Of a stretch of DNA of 64,000 nt, positions 45,400 to 54,723 are shown piece by piece. Origin of the DNA: Clostridia bacterium (GTDB taxonomy: Bacteria > Bacillota > Peptococcia > DRI-13 > SM3-B62); NCBI GenBank assembly GCA_018432615.1, contig JAHDSQ010000040.1, positions 1 through 64,000 on the forward strand, given 5' to 3'. The notes beneath the pieces are model-generated. The model saw only the letters and a list, made by a program, of their open reading frames with translations. It did no database searches and was not told the origin of the DNA. The translations under genes and the position numbers were made by a program. The stretch's first letter is position 1. Each line of letters starts with the position of its first letter.

Positions 45400-46605
45400 A
45401 TGCTTAATACTTTGGCACAATTATTTCCTGGTATAAGTACTCTTTTTTTGCAAGACCCTGTTATATCATTAACAAGGGTAGCGCTGATGATCTTTGGATT
45501 TATTCTAGCTTATTTGGGTTTTAAGAGGGTCTTGGAACCTTTGATTATGGTCCCCATGGGAATTGGGATGATAGCAATCAATGCCGGAGTTTTGTTTTTA
45601 GAGGCCGGAAAAATTGGCACAATATTCTTGGATCCTCTGATAGAAGATCCCAGCGCTCTTGTCGATATTATGCAGATCAACTGGTTGCAGCCGATCTATA
45701 ATTATACTTTTAGCAACGGTTTGATTGCTTGTTTGGTGTTTTTTGGCATTGGTGCCATGAGCGAGATCGGTTTTATTTTGAATAGACCGTGGGCAAGTTT
45801 GGTTGTGGCCTTGTTTGCTGAAATGGGCACCTTTGTGACACTGGTTATAGCCCTCAAACTTGGTCTTGCACCGGGTGAGGCTGCCTCAATCGCGGTTATC
45901 GGCGGTGCTGACGGGCCTGTTGTTTTGGTTACATCTTTGATGTTGGCAAAAGACCTTTTCGTACCGATTTCTATCATTGCTTATCTTTACCTGAGCTTGA
46001 CTTATGCAGGGTATCCTTATATCATCAAGCTTTTGATTCCTAAAAAATACAGGGGTATTGATGTGGAGGTTCCCACACCTAATGTTACTAAGAAATCTAA
46101 GTTCGTTTTTACTGTCATAGCTTGTGGCTTATTATGTCTGCTGTTACCTGTTGCCGCACCGCTTATCGTTTCCTTCTTCTTGGGGATTGCTATCAAAGAA
46201 GCGGAAATAGAGCCTTATCAGACTTTGCTGGAGACCACCGTTACTTACGGTTCAACCCTGTTCCTGGGTTTCTTGTTAGGGACATTGTGTGAAGCACAAA
46301 CGATTTTAAATCCGAAGGTAGGCATTCTGGTGTTTTTAGGAATACTTGCTCTGGCAATTTCCGCTGTAGGTGGAATTATTGGAGGTTGGTTGATTTATAA
46401 ATTCAGCAAAGGGAATTACAATCCTGTTATCGGTATTGCCGGCGTTTCCTGTATCCCGACAACTGCAAAAATTGCTCAACATGCCGCTATGGAAGAGAAT
46501 CCCTTCTGTGTTATCATGTCCTTAGCTATGGGTGCCAATGTGAGCGGTTTGATCGTTTCGGCCATTGCGGCAGGCGTCTTTATCTCGACGATTTTCATGT
46601 TATAA
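45400..46605 (+). CDS. madB: Malonate decarboxylase carboxybiotin decarboxylase subunit (Na+ pump)
   Basis: This 401-residue polytopic protein is homologous to OadB/MmdB/GcdB beta subunits. The conserved IGGADGPVVLVTSLMLAK segment with the Na+/proton Asp lies near residue 170; a second conserved region, GIAGVSCIPTTAKIAQ, lies near residue 345. It decarboxylates carboxybiotin on MadF and exports Na+. AGGGGAGG precedes the ATG. Confidence 0.93.
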   Translation: MLNTLAQLFPGISTLFLQDPVISLTRVALMIFGFILAYLGFKRVLEPLIMVPMGIGMIAINAGVLFLEAGKIGTIFLDPLIEDPSALVDIMQINWLQPIYNYTFSNGLIACLVFFGIGAMSEIGFILNRPWASLVVALFAEMGTFVTLVIALKLGLAPGEAASIAVIGGADGPVVLVTSLMLAKDLFVPISIIAYLYLSLTYAGYPYIIKLLIPKKYRGIDVEVPTPNVTKKSKFVFTVIACGLLCLLLPVAAPLIVSFFLGIAIKEAEIEPYQTLLETTVTYGSTLFLGFLLGTLCEAQTILNPKVGILVFLGILALAISAVGGIIGGWLIYKFSKGNYNPVIGIAGVSCIPTTAKIAQHAAMEENPFCVIMSLAMGANVSGLIVSAIAAGVFISTIFML

Positions 46606-46675
46606 AGAATGATTAGCGAGATGATGACCGGTAACGACAAGATATCGTTAATTCGATGGAATTGTTACAAAAGCG

Positions 46676-46705
46676 TTGACATTGTTTACAAATATAATGT
46701 ATATT
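46676..46705 (+). promoter_or_regulatory. Candidate sigma-A promoter of the hutP-like gene
   Basis: TTGACA at 46676-46681 is followed after 18 bases by TATATT at 46700-46705, 45 bases before the start codon. A separate promoter would let the regulator be made when the upstream leader terminates. Confidence 0.5.
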
Positions 46706-46750
46706 TAACACAACGAGGGAGAGAGGAATTGAGGGAGGGATGGTGTTAAA

Positions 46751-47203
46751 TTGAACACGGTTAAGATGATTGATTGCTTTAGAAACGAAGCTGCCCTTAC
46801 TGTTGAAACGGCCGCCATGTTACTGGCGATAACCCGAAGCTTGAACTCGGAAAAAGCAGTTAAAGCTCTTCTCGATGAAGATGGATTAAGGTATGTAGTT
46901 ACAGAAATCGGAGGTATTTCCCATACCGGTTTCCAGGAGAAAACGACTAAAGCAATATTGGGTGCTTGCTTAAACACTAATCTCATCGAGAAAAAAACCC
47001 AGCAGGTACACGCTGTGTTACATGCGACAGAGGAAGCAAAGAAAGGTATTCTGGTGAATGCTTCTACCAGTACCAGTCTCGCCGTAAAAGTTGCAATAGT
47101 AAGGGATGATGTGTGGATAGCAGTAGCCATGTTCGGTCAATCAGCGATTCATCCATTGACAAATCATATGAGAGCAGGGTTGGGTGTAATGCACATCTCT
47201 TAA
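46751..47203 (+). CDS. HutP-family RNA-binding antiterminator
   Basis: This 150-residue protein resembles HutP, the histidine- and Mg2+-dependent antiterminator of the Bacillus hut operon. The metal-binding pattern HAVLHAT (H87 and H91) and a C-terminal His (GVMHIS, H148) are kept, as is the VAIVRDDVWIAVAMFGQ segment equivalent to the HutP core strand. It starts at TTG after GAGGGAGGG. It lies inside a malonate decarboxylase locus, with terminators in the leader before madB and between itself and madA, so it probably controls these. The ligand may differ from histidine. Confidence 0.85.
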   Translation: MNTVKMIDCFRNEAALTVETAAMLLAITRSLNSEKAVKALLDEDGLRYVVTEIGGISHTGFQEKTTKAILGACLNTNLIEKKTQQVHAVLHATEEAKKGILVNASTSTSLAVKVAIVRDDVWIAVAMFGQSAIHPLTNHMRAGLGVMHIS

Positions 47204-47287
47204 GGACATAATATGGATGACAGAAAGCAAAAAGAATAGGCATAAAAAAGATTTAAGCTGGAAAAAATGTTATAGTGGAAAAAGAGA

Positions 47288-47331
47288 GACAGAGGAAGGG
47301 TCCATGAGGGCTCCAATCTGTCCTTTTTTTT
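47288..47331 (+). terminator. Intrinsic terminator between the hutP-like gene and madA
   Basis: GACAGA (47288-47293) pairs with TCTGTC (47317-47322), and the adjoining GGA with TCC; eight T follow. madA starts 46 bases later and no good promoter intervenes, so read-through must be regulated. Confidence 0.75.
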
Positions 47332-47376
47332 AGGAGTTGCAGTTTAAATAAATATGGTAAGAAAGGAGCGTAGTAA

Positions 47377-49044
47377 ATGGAACGTGAAGTAAGAGTTTGG
47401 GACAATTTAAAAAGGGACACCGAAGAAAGAATGAAAAAAGTAGCGCATCTGGTTGAAGAAGGCAAGGTAGTTAAAGCCGAGAATACGGTTGCTCTATTAG
47501 AAGGAGTAATCAAGCCCGGGGACAAGGTGAACCTGGAAGGAAACAACCAGAAGCAAGCGGATTTTTTGGCGGAATGTCTCTGTGAGGTGGACCCCAAGAA
47601 GGTTTATGATCTTCACATGGTTCAGTCGGTTGTATCTTTAAAGAGCCATCTTGACGTTTTCGAAAAGGGAATCGCGAAAAAACTTGACTTTTCTTTTTCA
47701 GGACCACAAGCAGGACGCTTGGCGGATTTTGTTCGTGACGGCAAGCTGGAGTTAGGTGCTATTCATACTTATTTGGAGTTATTTGGTAGGTACTATGCGG
47801 ATTTGGTACCGAAGGTAGCCTTAGTTGTTGCATTTGAAGCAGACAAGGAGGGTAACCTCTACACAGGATTTAATACGGAAGACACGCCGATAATTGTCGA
47901 AGCTACGAAGTTTAAGCAGGGCATCGTTATTGCGCAGGTCAATAAGATAGTCGACAAGGTCCCGCGGGTAGATATTCCGGCTGACTGGGTCGACTTTGTT
48001 ATTCAATCACCCAAGAACTTTTATATTGAGCCCCTGTTTACAAGAGATCCCGGTTTGATTACAGACACCCAGGTTTTGATGGGTATGATGGCTCTTAAAG
48101 GAGTTTACGCAGAGTACGGTGTACAGAGCATGAACCACGGGATAGGCTTCTTCACGGCTGCAATCGAGCTCATGCTGCCGACCTATGCCGAAGAGTTAGG
48201 ACTCAAAGGCAAGATTTGTTCGTATTTTGCCCTTAACCCCCATCCCACGATGATACCGGCTATTGAAAGCGGTTGGGTCAAGAATATTCACTGCTTCGGC
48301 GGGGAATTAGGGATGGAAGAATACGTTGCCGCAAGATCCGATGTCTTCTTTATCGGACCGGATGGAACCTTAAGGTCAAACAGGGCTTACAGCCAGGCAG
48401 CAGGACTTTATGCCATGGATATGTTTATCGGCGGCACACTGCAGATAGATAAGTATGGTAACAGCAGTACTGCCACGGCAAACAGAGTTGCCGGCTTCGG
48501 CGGAGCTCCCAACATGGGCAGCGATGCCAAAGGCCGTCGTCACTCGTCAGATGCATGGCTGAAGTGTGGTCTGGAGTACGGCATGCAAGACCAGCTTCTC
48601 GGTAAAATGCCTCGTGGTAAAAAGCTTGTTGTTCAGATGCAAGAAACCTTCAAAGAGAAGATGGACCCGGCATTTGTTGATGAGCTGGATGCTTGGAAAC
48701 TGGCGAAGAATGCTAATCTGGATATACCTCCGGTCATGGTTTATTCTGATGACGTTACCCACTATATCACCGAGGAAGGGATTGCCTACTTCCACAAATG
48801 CGTCGATATGAAAGAAAAAATGGCTGCCATCAGAGCAATTGCCGGATATACAGAGATTGGTTTACAGGCTAAAGAAGAAGAAACGATGGATTTGCGTAAA
48901 AGAGGTATCGTAAAAACACCGGAAGATTTAGGCATTGATATAACACGCGCCAACAGGTCGATGCTTGCGGCGAAGAATATTAAGGAACTGGTCGAATGGT
49001 CCGGCGGACTCTATAACCCACCGGCAAGATTCAGAAACTGGTAA
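47377..49044 (+). CDS. madA: Malonate decarboxylase alpha subunit (acetyl-S-ACP:malonate ACP transferase)
   Basis: This 555-residue protein is the CoA-transferase-type subunit that exchanges malonate for acetate on the acyl carrier protein. Length fits MadA/MdcA (about 550). Family segments include VQSVVSLKSHLDVFEKGIAKKLDF-type start, DSLGNSSTATANRVAGFGGAPNMG-like residues at DKYGNSSTATANRVAGFGG (near 365) and ITEEGIAYFHKC. AGGAGCG precedes the ATG. It is the first gene of madAECDHKF. Confidence 0.95.
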   Translation: MEREVRVWDNLKRDTEERMKKVAHLVEEGKVVKAENTVALLEGVIKPGDKVNLEGNNQKQADFLAECLCEVDPKKVYDLHMVQSVVSLKSHLDVFEKGIAKKLDFSFSGPQAGRLADFVRDGKLELGAIHTYLELFGRYYADLVPKVALVVAFEADKEGNLYTGFNTEDTPIIVEATKFKQGIVIAQVNKIVDKVPRVDIPADWVDFVIQSPKNFYIEPLFTRDPGLITDTQVLMGMMALKGVYAEYGVQSMNHGIGFFTAAIELMLPTYAEELGLKGKICSYFALNPHPTMIPAIESGWVKNIHCFGGELGMEEYVAARSDVFFIGPDGTLRSNRAYSQAAGLYAMDMFIGGTLQIDKYGNSSTATANRVAGFGGAPNMGSDAKGRRHSSDAWLKCGLEYGMQDQLLGKMPRGKKLVVQMQETFKEKMDPAFVDELDAWKLAKNANLDIPPVMVYSDDVTHYITEEGIAYFHKCVDMKEKMAAIRAIAGYTEIGLQAKEEETMDLRKRGIVKTPEDLGIDITRANRSMLAAKNIKELVEWSGGLYNPPARFRNW

Positions 49045-49065
49045 AAAGAAAGGAGGCTATACGCT

Positions 49066-49398
49066 GTGGCTTTGAATGAGCTGAATTTCAAGTATAAGGT
49101 TGAAAATCCGCAGTCGATTGCAAAGGAGTATTCTCATCTGGGAGTCGTTGGCTCCGGTGATTTGGAAGTCCTGATGGAGAAGAAGGATTTCGGCGGTGGT
49201 ACTGAAGTAAAGGTTGTAACTCCGGTTACAGGTTTTGACAAGGTCTGGGAAATGGTAGTTACTAAGTTTGTGAAGGGTAATAACCTGGGAGATTTGTTGA
49301 TTGAAATAAATGATAACAATGCGACTCCTGTGGTTGTTTCCATGAGGCTTCGCCAGGCGTTGGCAGAAGCTAATAAGAAAGAAAAAGGAGGGGAGTAG
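49066..49398 (+). CDS. madE: Malonate decarboxylase acyl carrier protein (delta)
   Basis: This 110-residue ACP is not of the fatty-acid type. It carries a 2'-(5''-phosphoribosyl)-3'-dephospho-CoA group on the Ser of VVGSGDLEVL (S30). It starts at GTG after AAGGAGG, between madA and madC. Confidence 0.94.
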   Translation: MALNELNFKYKVENPQSIAKEYSHLGVVGSGDLEVLMEKKDFGGGTEVKVVTPVTGFDKVWEMVVTKFVKGNNLGDLLIEINDNNATPVVVSMRLRQALAEANKKEKGGE

Positions 49399-49403
49399 AA
49401 ATA

Positions 49404-50369
49404 ATGCTTAGTTGGGATGAACTGCAAAAAGCAAAATTTACTGAAACAAATGCCAGAGAAAGGGCTTTTGGCCTTGTTGACAAAGGAACTTTCACTGAAT
49501 TTGTCTCTCCAAGGGATAGGATGCCAAGCCCTCACTTGCCGGTACTTGGTGAGGCGATTGGGTACGATGACGGTGTTGTTACCGGAATAGGGCTTATCGG
49601 AAAAAGGCCTGTTTTCGTAGTCTCCCAGGAAGGACGCTTCATCGGCGGCGCAGTTGGTGAGGTACATGGAGCAAAAATGGTACAGGCGATTAAGTTGGCT
49701 TTGAAAGCATATGAGGATGTTAAGGAGAAGTATCCTGATTCATACGAAGAAAGGCTCCCAGCAGTAGTTATTTCCTTTGAAACAGGTGGAGTTAGGCTGC
49801 ATGAGTCAAACGCAGGTTTGTTGGCCCACGCGGAAGTAATGGATCAGATTCAGGATGCCCGTGGCAAGATTCCCATTATAGCGGTAATAGGGAGCAAGGT
49901 TGGTTGTTTCGGCGGTATGGGTTTTGTCGGTGCCGCAACTGATGTGGTAATAATGAGCGAACAGGGACGTTTAGGATTGACAGGCCCCGAGGTTATTGAG
50001 CAGGAAATGGGCAAGGATGAGTTTGATGCTTCGAATAAGGCACTGGTATTCAGGACAACCGGCGGCAAGCATAAATACATCATGCAGGATGCCAATTTCC
50101 TGGTAAAGGACACTGTGGGTGGATTCTACCAGCAATTACAGGAAGTTATGAAACTGCCTTTTGCTGAAATCGAGAAATTCCGTAGGATCGGTTCCAAGGA
50201 ATTAGTCGAAGAACAGCTAGAGTTAGTGAAGCTGGCTGTGGAGTTAGGGGCTAAGGATTCCATGGATGTTTGGAAATACTATGGAAATGAAGACCCTGCG
50301 AAACTCGTTGATATGGGACCTGAAGAATTTTTGAAGGTCGCAAAGCGCAGGGAAAGAAAACTAGGGTAA
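49404..50369 (+). CDS. madC: Malonate decarboxylase carboxyltransferase subunit MadC (beta-like)
   Basis: This 321-residue crotonase-fold protein is half of the carboxyltransferase that moves CO2 from malonyl-S-ACP to biotin. Signatures are FETGGVRLHESNAGLLAHAE and GGMGFVGAATDVVIMSEQGRLGLTGPEVIEQE. It starts 5 bases after madE. Confidence 0.94.
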   Translation: MLSWDELQKAKFTETNARERAFGLVDKGTFTEFVSPRDRMPSPHLPVLGEAIGYDDGVVTGIGLIGKRPVFVVSQEGRFIGGAVGEVHGAKMVQAIKLALKAYEDVKEKYPDSYEERLPAVVISFETGGVRLHESNAGLLAHAEVMDQIQDARGKIPIIAVIGSKVGCFGGMGFVGAATDVVIMSEQGRLGLTGPEVIEQEMGKDEFDASNKALVFRTTGGKHKYIMQDANFLVKDTVGGFYQQLQEVMKLPFAEIEKFRRIGSKELVEEQLELVKLAVELGAKDSMDVWKYYGNEDPAKLVDMGPEEFLKVAKRRERKLG

Positions 50370-50384
50370 AGGAGGTATAAATTA

Positions 50385-51272
50385 ATGGATTACGAACAAG
50401 GTATGATTGGTAGAGGCCGGGACGCATTGGAAATGATTTTTGATGCTGATTCTATTAAGGAAAACTTGATTGACGATATTCAAATAGACTCTGAAATAGG
50501 GCCGGGAGCAGTTGTAGGCACAGGGCTTTTGGACGGAGAAAAGGCAACGTTCATAGCCAATGATGCACAAGCAATTAACCCGAGGTTTAATGTTGTTTAC
50601 TTCGGCGTAATTGGGATGGAAGAAGCTTATAAGATGGCTTTAGCCGTATATAATACGATGGAAGCTGATAAGGATAAGCCTCTTGAACAAAAAAGACCTC
50701 TGGTTTTGATTGTTGATACCCCTGGTAATGGCCCTGGGAAAACTGAAGAGATATTCGGAATGAACAAGGCTACCGGTGGTTATCAGCTCGCCTTAGCCGA
50801 AGCCAGAAAGCTGGGACATCCTATTGTTGCGATGGTAATAGGAAGAGCCATCAGTGGCGCATTCCTCTGCCATGGTCTGCAGGCAGACCAAATCTTGGCG
50901 CTGGATAAGACTTTTGGCACAATGATTCACGTCATGCCTCTGACCAGTATTGCCAGAATCACCAAGATTGACATTGAACGCTTAGAAGAATTGTCGAAAG
51001 ACAATCCTGTCTTTGCTGCCGGTGTCGACTTCTTCCACAAACTGGGCGGAGTAGAAGAGATAGTTAACAAGGTAGAGGATATGAAAGCCATCATTAAGAA
51101 GCATATTGCGGAAGTTCGCGAAGCTAAGAAAGCCGGACAGGCAGAAAAGTTAGGACCTTGGGGTCGCGGTGCATTAGGCGATGAGCGTGGAGGCAGAGTT
51201 GTACGTAAAAAAATCATAGAAAAAATGACCGAGGAATACAACGCCGTAGCCGATAAATATCTAAACGCTTAG
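50385..51272 (+). CDS. madD: Malonate decarboxylase carboxyltransferase subunit MadD (gamma-like)
   Basis: This 295-residue protein is the partner carboxyltransferase subunit. Features include VLIVDTPGNGPGKTEEIFGMN, VIGRAISGAFLCHGLQADQILAL and a FGTMIHVMPLTSIARITK segment. AAAGGAGG precedes the ATG. Confidence 0.93.
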   Translation: MDYEQGMIGRGRDALEMIFDADSIKENLIDDIQIDSEIGPGAVVGTGLLDGEKATFIANDAQAINPRFNVVYFGVIGMEEAYKMALAVYNTMEADKDKPLEQKRPLVLIVDTPGNGPGKTEEIFGMNKATGGYQLALAEARKLGHPIVAMVIGRAISGAFLCHGLQADQILALDKTFGTMIHVMPLTSIARITKIDIERLEELSKDNPVFAAGVDFFHKLGGVEEIVNKVEDMKAIIKKHIAEVREAKKAGQAEKLGPWGRGALGDERGGRVVRKKIIEKMTEEYNAVADKYLNA

Positions 51273-51283
51273 GAGTGAGGAAG

Positions 51284-52384
51284 ATGAAGGACTTCTTTGA
51301 TGAGTTAAAAACAATGGTAGAAGAATTCGGCACTGCTCCGGTAATAGAGGACATGCCAAGAAGAACCCTGCAGGATAAAGGGATCAACGGCCCGACTGCA
51401 GCACACGTCATTGAAGAAGTCCATTCTCCTTTGAACTTGGCTTATCTGACATTTACGACGGGTTCTTCGGCTTTTCAAAATATTGTCGGAGTTACCCATA
51501 CGGAAATGGATGACAAGGTAAAGGCTTCCCACAAAGCACTGGAAATAGCAGGGATTAAGAGGGGTGGCAAGATTCTTTTCACGTACCCGCCGTTAGTAAA
51601 TGTGTTTACAAAGCGGGCTCTTGACGAACTAGAGATTGAATGGCAATTTCTGAGACGTTCCAGTAGGGATTCCTTTTTAAGTCAGTTCTACGAAATGGAT
51701 CCTGATGCTGTATTAGGTGAATCCTCCTTTTTAAGAGTTGCCTTGGAGGATGCGAAGAATATGGGCATAGCCGAATATTTGCCGAAAGGCAAAGCCTTGA
51801 TTGTAGCCGGTACACCTTTGGACTTGGATCTCTTGGATGTTGCAGAGAGCATCGTTTCCTCGAGAGTTCATGATTTATACGGTTGTCAAGAGTTCGGTTG
51901 GTTGACGATTGACGGGATACCTGTGAGGGACGATTTGAGTTTAATCAAATCTCCCTCTAAAGGAATCAATCTTTATGAAGTTGTTGTCGGCGGGCTGCCC
52001 ATGGGTGACACCTTTGCGGTATCGGAAAGCGGACACGTGTGTAACAGTGAAGGCAAGATTATTACATATCGTCGTAAACGGACACACCCGGAATATGAAG
52101 TGATAGTGAAAGCTACTAAGCTATCATCTGCCGAAACAATAGGCAGAGTGGCCAGGACAATTTTGCGTTTAAAGAGCAGGGTTGTTAAGGTTGATCCGGA
52201 GGTTCAGCTTTCTGCTGAGAATACTGTTTTGGAATACCGGGTCGGTATTGGTAAGCAAGAGACTGATGAACCGATAATTATTGAAGGTCCTGAAAAAACC
52301 AGGCTCTTTGACAAGATGATTGAGGCGCAGATTGGTTACCAGCAAGGGAGTAAATCAGATCCGACCTGGATCAAGAGAAGGTAG
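51284..52384 (+). CDS. madH: MadH, acetate:ACP-SH ligase of malonate decarboxylase
   Basis: This protein of about 366 residues is a LuxE/adenylate-forming-type enzyme. The loop LAYLTFTTGSSAFQNIVGVTH near residue 55 resembles the nucleotide-binding loop. MadH activates the deacetylated ACP with acetate and ATP. The frame opens at GTG 51275, but AGGAGTGAGG favours ATG 51284. It lies between madD and madK, the Malonomonas rubra order. Confidence 0.88.
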   Translation: MKDFFDELKTMVEEFGTAPVIEDMPRRTLQDKGINGPTAAHVIEEVHSPLNLAYLTFTTGSSAFQNIVGVTHTEMDDKVKASHKALEIAGIKRGGKILFTYPPLVNVFTKRALDELEIEWQFLRRSSRDSFLSQFYEMDPDAVLGESSFLRVALEDAKNMGIAEYLPKGKALIVAGTPLDLDLLDVAESIVSSRVHDLYGCQEFGWLTIDGIPVRDDLSLIKSPSKGINLYEVVVGGLPMGDTFAVSESGHVCNSEGKIITYRRKRTHPEYEVIVKATKLSSAETIGRVARTILRLKSRVVKVDPEVQLSAENTVLEYRVGIGKQETDEPIIIEGPEKTRLFDKMIEAQIGYQQGSKSDPTWIKRR

Positions 52385-52387
52385 CAT

Positions 52388-53110
52388 ATGGAAATAAAAA
52401 GACATTATTTGGTTGAGATTACCGATAAAGGACGCGCTTGGGCGTATGAAAACCTTGACCGGAAAGTTGAAAGTCGGGATGAAAACGAAATTAAAAGTCT
52501 GATTGTTGAGGGTTATAATGGTAAAAAAATTCCCGGTATTATGCGGCGCGACGAAGACAATGCCGCTTTGGGGGTTGTCCCGGTAGGTTTTGCCTCTCCT
52601 TGGTTACACGAGATGAGGCGGACAAGGGTTGCAGCCCATGTTCCGGAAAAGGAGATACTTAAGGTAATTACTCCCTATGAGCTGCTTAAGGCTGCTATAG
52701 GCAGAACTGCGGAAAACCCCGGCATTATGGTGAGAACGAAGTGCCTGCGGGCTTTGCGGAGGGTGGCCATATTAGCCGCAGAAATGGGAATCAAGCTTGG
52801 AGTATGGGGTTCGGCCGCGTTAGAATTAGCGACAGAACTGCCTTATACCCACGATCATTCTGATCTTGATCTGCTCATGGATTCAGCACCCGTTGAAAAA
52901 ATTAATGACTTCTTAGTGAAGTCACAGAATATAGCAAATGAAGAAGGCTGTAAGCTTGATCTTGAACTTGATGTACTTAATGGTTATGGCATAAAAGCAG
53001 TTGAACTGTTTATGCAGACAGATGATGTCTTGGGTAAAAGCATTGACGAGGTGAAGCTGATACCCAAACGAGAACTGTGGTCATCCTTAGAAATTATTGA
53101 GGATAGATAA
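52388..53110 (+). CDS. madK: Phosphoribosyl-dephospho-CoA transferase for the ACP (MadK/MdcG)
   Basis: This 240-residue nucleotidyltransferase-fold protein attaches the triphosphoribosyl-dephospho-CoA prosthetic group to MadE. The catalytic GVWGSAALELAT and YTHDHSDLDLLMD (Asp pair) lie near residues 137-162. It follows madH by three bases. Confidence 0.9.
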   Translation: MEIKRHYLVEITDKGRAWAYENLDRKVESRDENEIKSLIVEGYNGKKIPGIMRRDEDNAALGVVPVGFASPWLHEMRRTRVAAHVPEKEILKVITPYELLKAAIGRTAENPGIMVRTKCLRALRRVAILAAEMGIKLGVWGSAALELATELPYTHDHSDLDLLMDSAPVEKINDFLVKSQNIANEEGCKLDLELDVLNGYGIKAVELFMQTDDVLGKSIDEVKLIPKRELWSSLEIIEDR

Positions 53111-53137
53111 TTGTTTAACGAAGGGAGGTGAAAATGA

Positions 53138-53347
53138 ATGGAGGTTAAATCCCGTGTCCCAGGTAAAATTGTGGAATTAAAGGTTGCTGTAGGTGATAGC
53201 GTTAAAGCCAATGACATTGTTGTGGTTTTGGAGGCCATGAAAATGAAGCAGCCGGTTCCGTCTCCAGTGGACGGTGTTGTCAAAGAAATCAAGGGTAACG
53301 CCGGCGATCGTGTTAATCCGGGCAGTGTTATTATGGTAATCGAGTAA
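53138..53347 (+). CDS. madF: Biotin carboxyl carrier subunit
   Basis: This 69-residue biotinyl domain carries biotin on K35 of EAMKM. It takes CO2 from malonyl-ACP through MadC/MadD and delivers it to MadB. Its size is a bare biotinyl domain with no linker, shorter than most BCCP proteins. GGGAGGTG precedes the ATG. Confidence 0.96.
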   Translation: MEVKSRVPGKIVELKVAVGDSVKANDIVVVLEAMKMKQPVPSPVDGVVKEIKGNAGDRVNPGSVIMVIE

Positions 53348-53461
53348 TCGATTTGAAACGAGTAGTATTAGGATTTCATCATACTGATACTACTCGCCAT
53401 GGAAAAAAGAGATATTTCTGACAAAGAAATACCCCAAAATAAGAGGAGGTGCCATGATTAA

Positions 53462-53854
53462 ATGGTAATTTATGGATTACTATTATTGTCCGGTTGTATG
53501 TATGTGGGTGTCCTGATAGGCGACATTTTAGGCAAACTCACCGGAGTCAACTCAAACGTCGGTGGCGTCGGTATTGCTATGCTGATTTTAATCCTGCTTT
53601 CGGATTATCTGCTGGAAAGGGATATGTTGTCAGGAAAGGCCCAGGCAGGGATTCAATTCTGGAGCATGATGTACATCCCAGTCGTGGTGGCCATGACTGC
53701 ATCTCAAAATGTTGTTTCGGCATTATCTGGTGGACCGATGGCTATTCTAGCCGGTGTGATAGCTGTTGCTGTGGCATTCGCGTTTATTCCGATGATCAGT
53801 AAGATCGGTGAACCCGGTGAACCACTTCCTGAACTAGAAAAGAAGGAGGCGTAG
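53462..53854 (+). CDS. madL: Malonate transporter subunit MadL
   Basis: This 130-residue membrane protein has about four helices and matches MadL (GVLIGDILGKLTGVNSNVGGVGIAMLIL). With MadM it imports malonate, probably with Na+. A 5-codon mini-frame ATG-ATT-AAA-TGG-TAA at 53454 sits at better spacing to AGGAGG and ends inside the start, which could couple or dampen initiation. ATG 53462 is taken as the start. Confidence 0.9.
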   Translation: MVIYGLLLLSGCMYVGVLIGDILGKLTGVNSNVGGVGIAMLILILLSDYLLERDMLSGKAQAGIQFWSMMYIPVVVAMTASQNVVSALSGGPMAILAGVIAVAVAFAFIPMISKIGEPGEPLPELEKKEA

Positions 53855-53858
53855 CTAG

Positions 53859-54623
53859 ATGATGGATATGATTATTACGCCATTTACTAAGTACGGTCTT
53901 GTTATGGCATTTTTGATTGTCGGTGTGGTAATGTACATCTCGGGATTGGTATCAAAACTCACTAATAAGAGGATTGCCGGTTCAGCCATTGCAATAATTA
54001 TCGGTTTGATCTTGGCGTATATCGGCGGTGTGGTTTCAGGAACGGGAAAAGGAGGGATAGCAAATATTCCGCTATTTTCCGGAATTAGTGTCATGGGTGG
54101 TTCGATGTTGAGGGATTACTGCATCATCTCCACAGCCTTCGGTGCAAGAATGTCGGAAATCAAAAAGGCAGGGGCTGCCGGCATTATCTCCTTGTTCGTC
54201 GGTGTTATTTCTGCTTACATTGTTGGGGTAATTATAGCTATTATGTTCGGTTACAGTGATGCTGCCAGTGCTGCCACGATTGGAGCAGGTGCGGTAACCT
54301 TTATTGTCGGACCTGTTACGGGCGCTGCAGTGGGAGCAAGTTCAGAAGTCGTAGCATTAAGTATCGCAGCCGGTGTTGTTAAGTCAATACTGGTTATGAT
54401 TCTGACTCCCTTTGTCGCAAAGCCTGTTGGACTCAATAATCCCAAGAGCGCCATGGTTTATGGCGGTCTGATGGGAACAACAAGCGGAACGGCTGCCGGT
54501 TTGGCAGCTACAGATGCCAGATTGGTTCCTTACGGAGCAATGACAGCAACTTTCTATACGGGACTCGGTTGTCTGTTATGCCCCTCCGTATTGTTCTTAA
54601 TCACAAAAGCAATTTTAGGATAA
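53859..54623 (+). CDS. madM: Malonate transporter subunit MadM
   Basis: This 254-residue membrane protein with about seven helices matches MadM (NIPLFSGISVMGGSMLRDYCIISTAFGA and NPKSAMVYGGLMGTTSGTAAGLAATD). It is adjacent to madL and ends the main transcript; a very strong terminator follows. Confidence 0.92.
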   Translation: MMDMIITPFTKYGLVMAFLIVGVVMYISGLVSKLTNKRIAGSAIAIIIGLILAYIGGVVSGTGKGGIANIPLFSGISVMGGSMLRDYCIISTAFGARMSEIKKAGAAGIISLFVGVISAYIVGVIIAIMFGYSDAASAATIGAGAVTFIVGPVTGAAVGASSEVVALSIAAGVVKSILVMILTPFVAKPVGLNNPKSAMVYGGLMGTTSGTAAGLAATDARLVPYGAMTATFYTGLGCLLCPSVLFLITKAILG

Positions 54624-54630
54624 TAAGTTA

Positions 54631-54682
54631 AAATAATTAAAGGCCGTAGCTTTCGGGCTATGGCCTTTAATTATTTGTTTTC
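54631..54682. terminator. Bidirectional intrinsic terminator after madM
   Basis: A 20-base stem (54631-54650 with 54657-54676, one G-T pair) closes a TTTCGG loop and is flanked by A-rich and T-rich sides. It separates madM from the cofactor gene downstream. Confidence 0.85.
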
Positions 54683-54723
54683 TTAAAAGTCCTGTTGGGG
54701 TATGATGGTAAGGGGTGAAGAGG

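Noticed and set aside
46606-46675. Terminator after madB
   Set aside because: A TAACGA/TCGTTA hairpin is present but no T tract follows.
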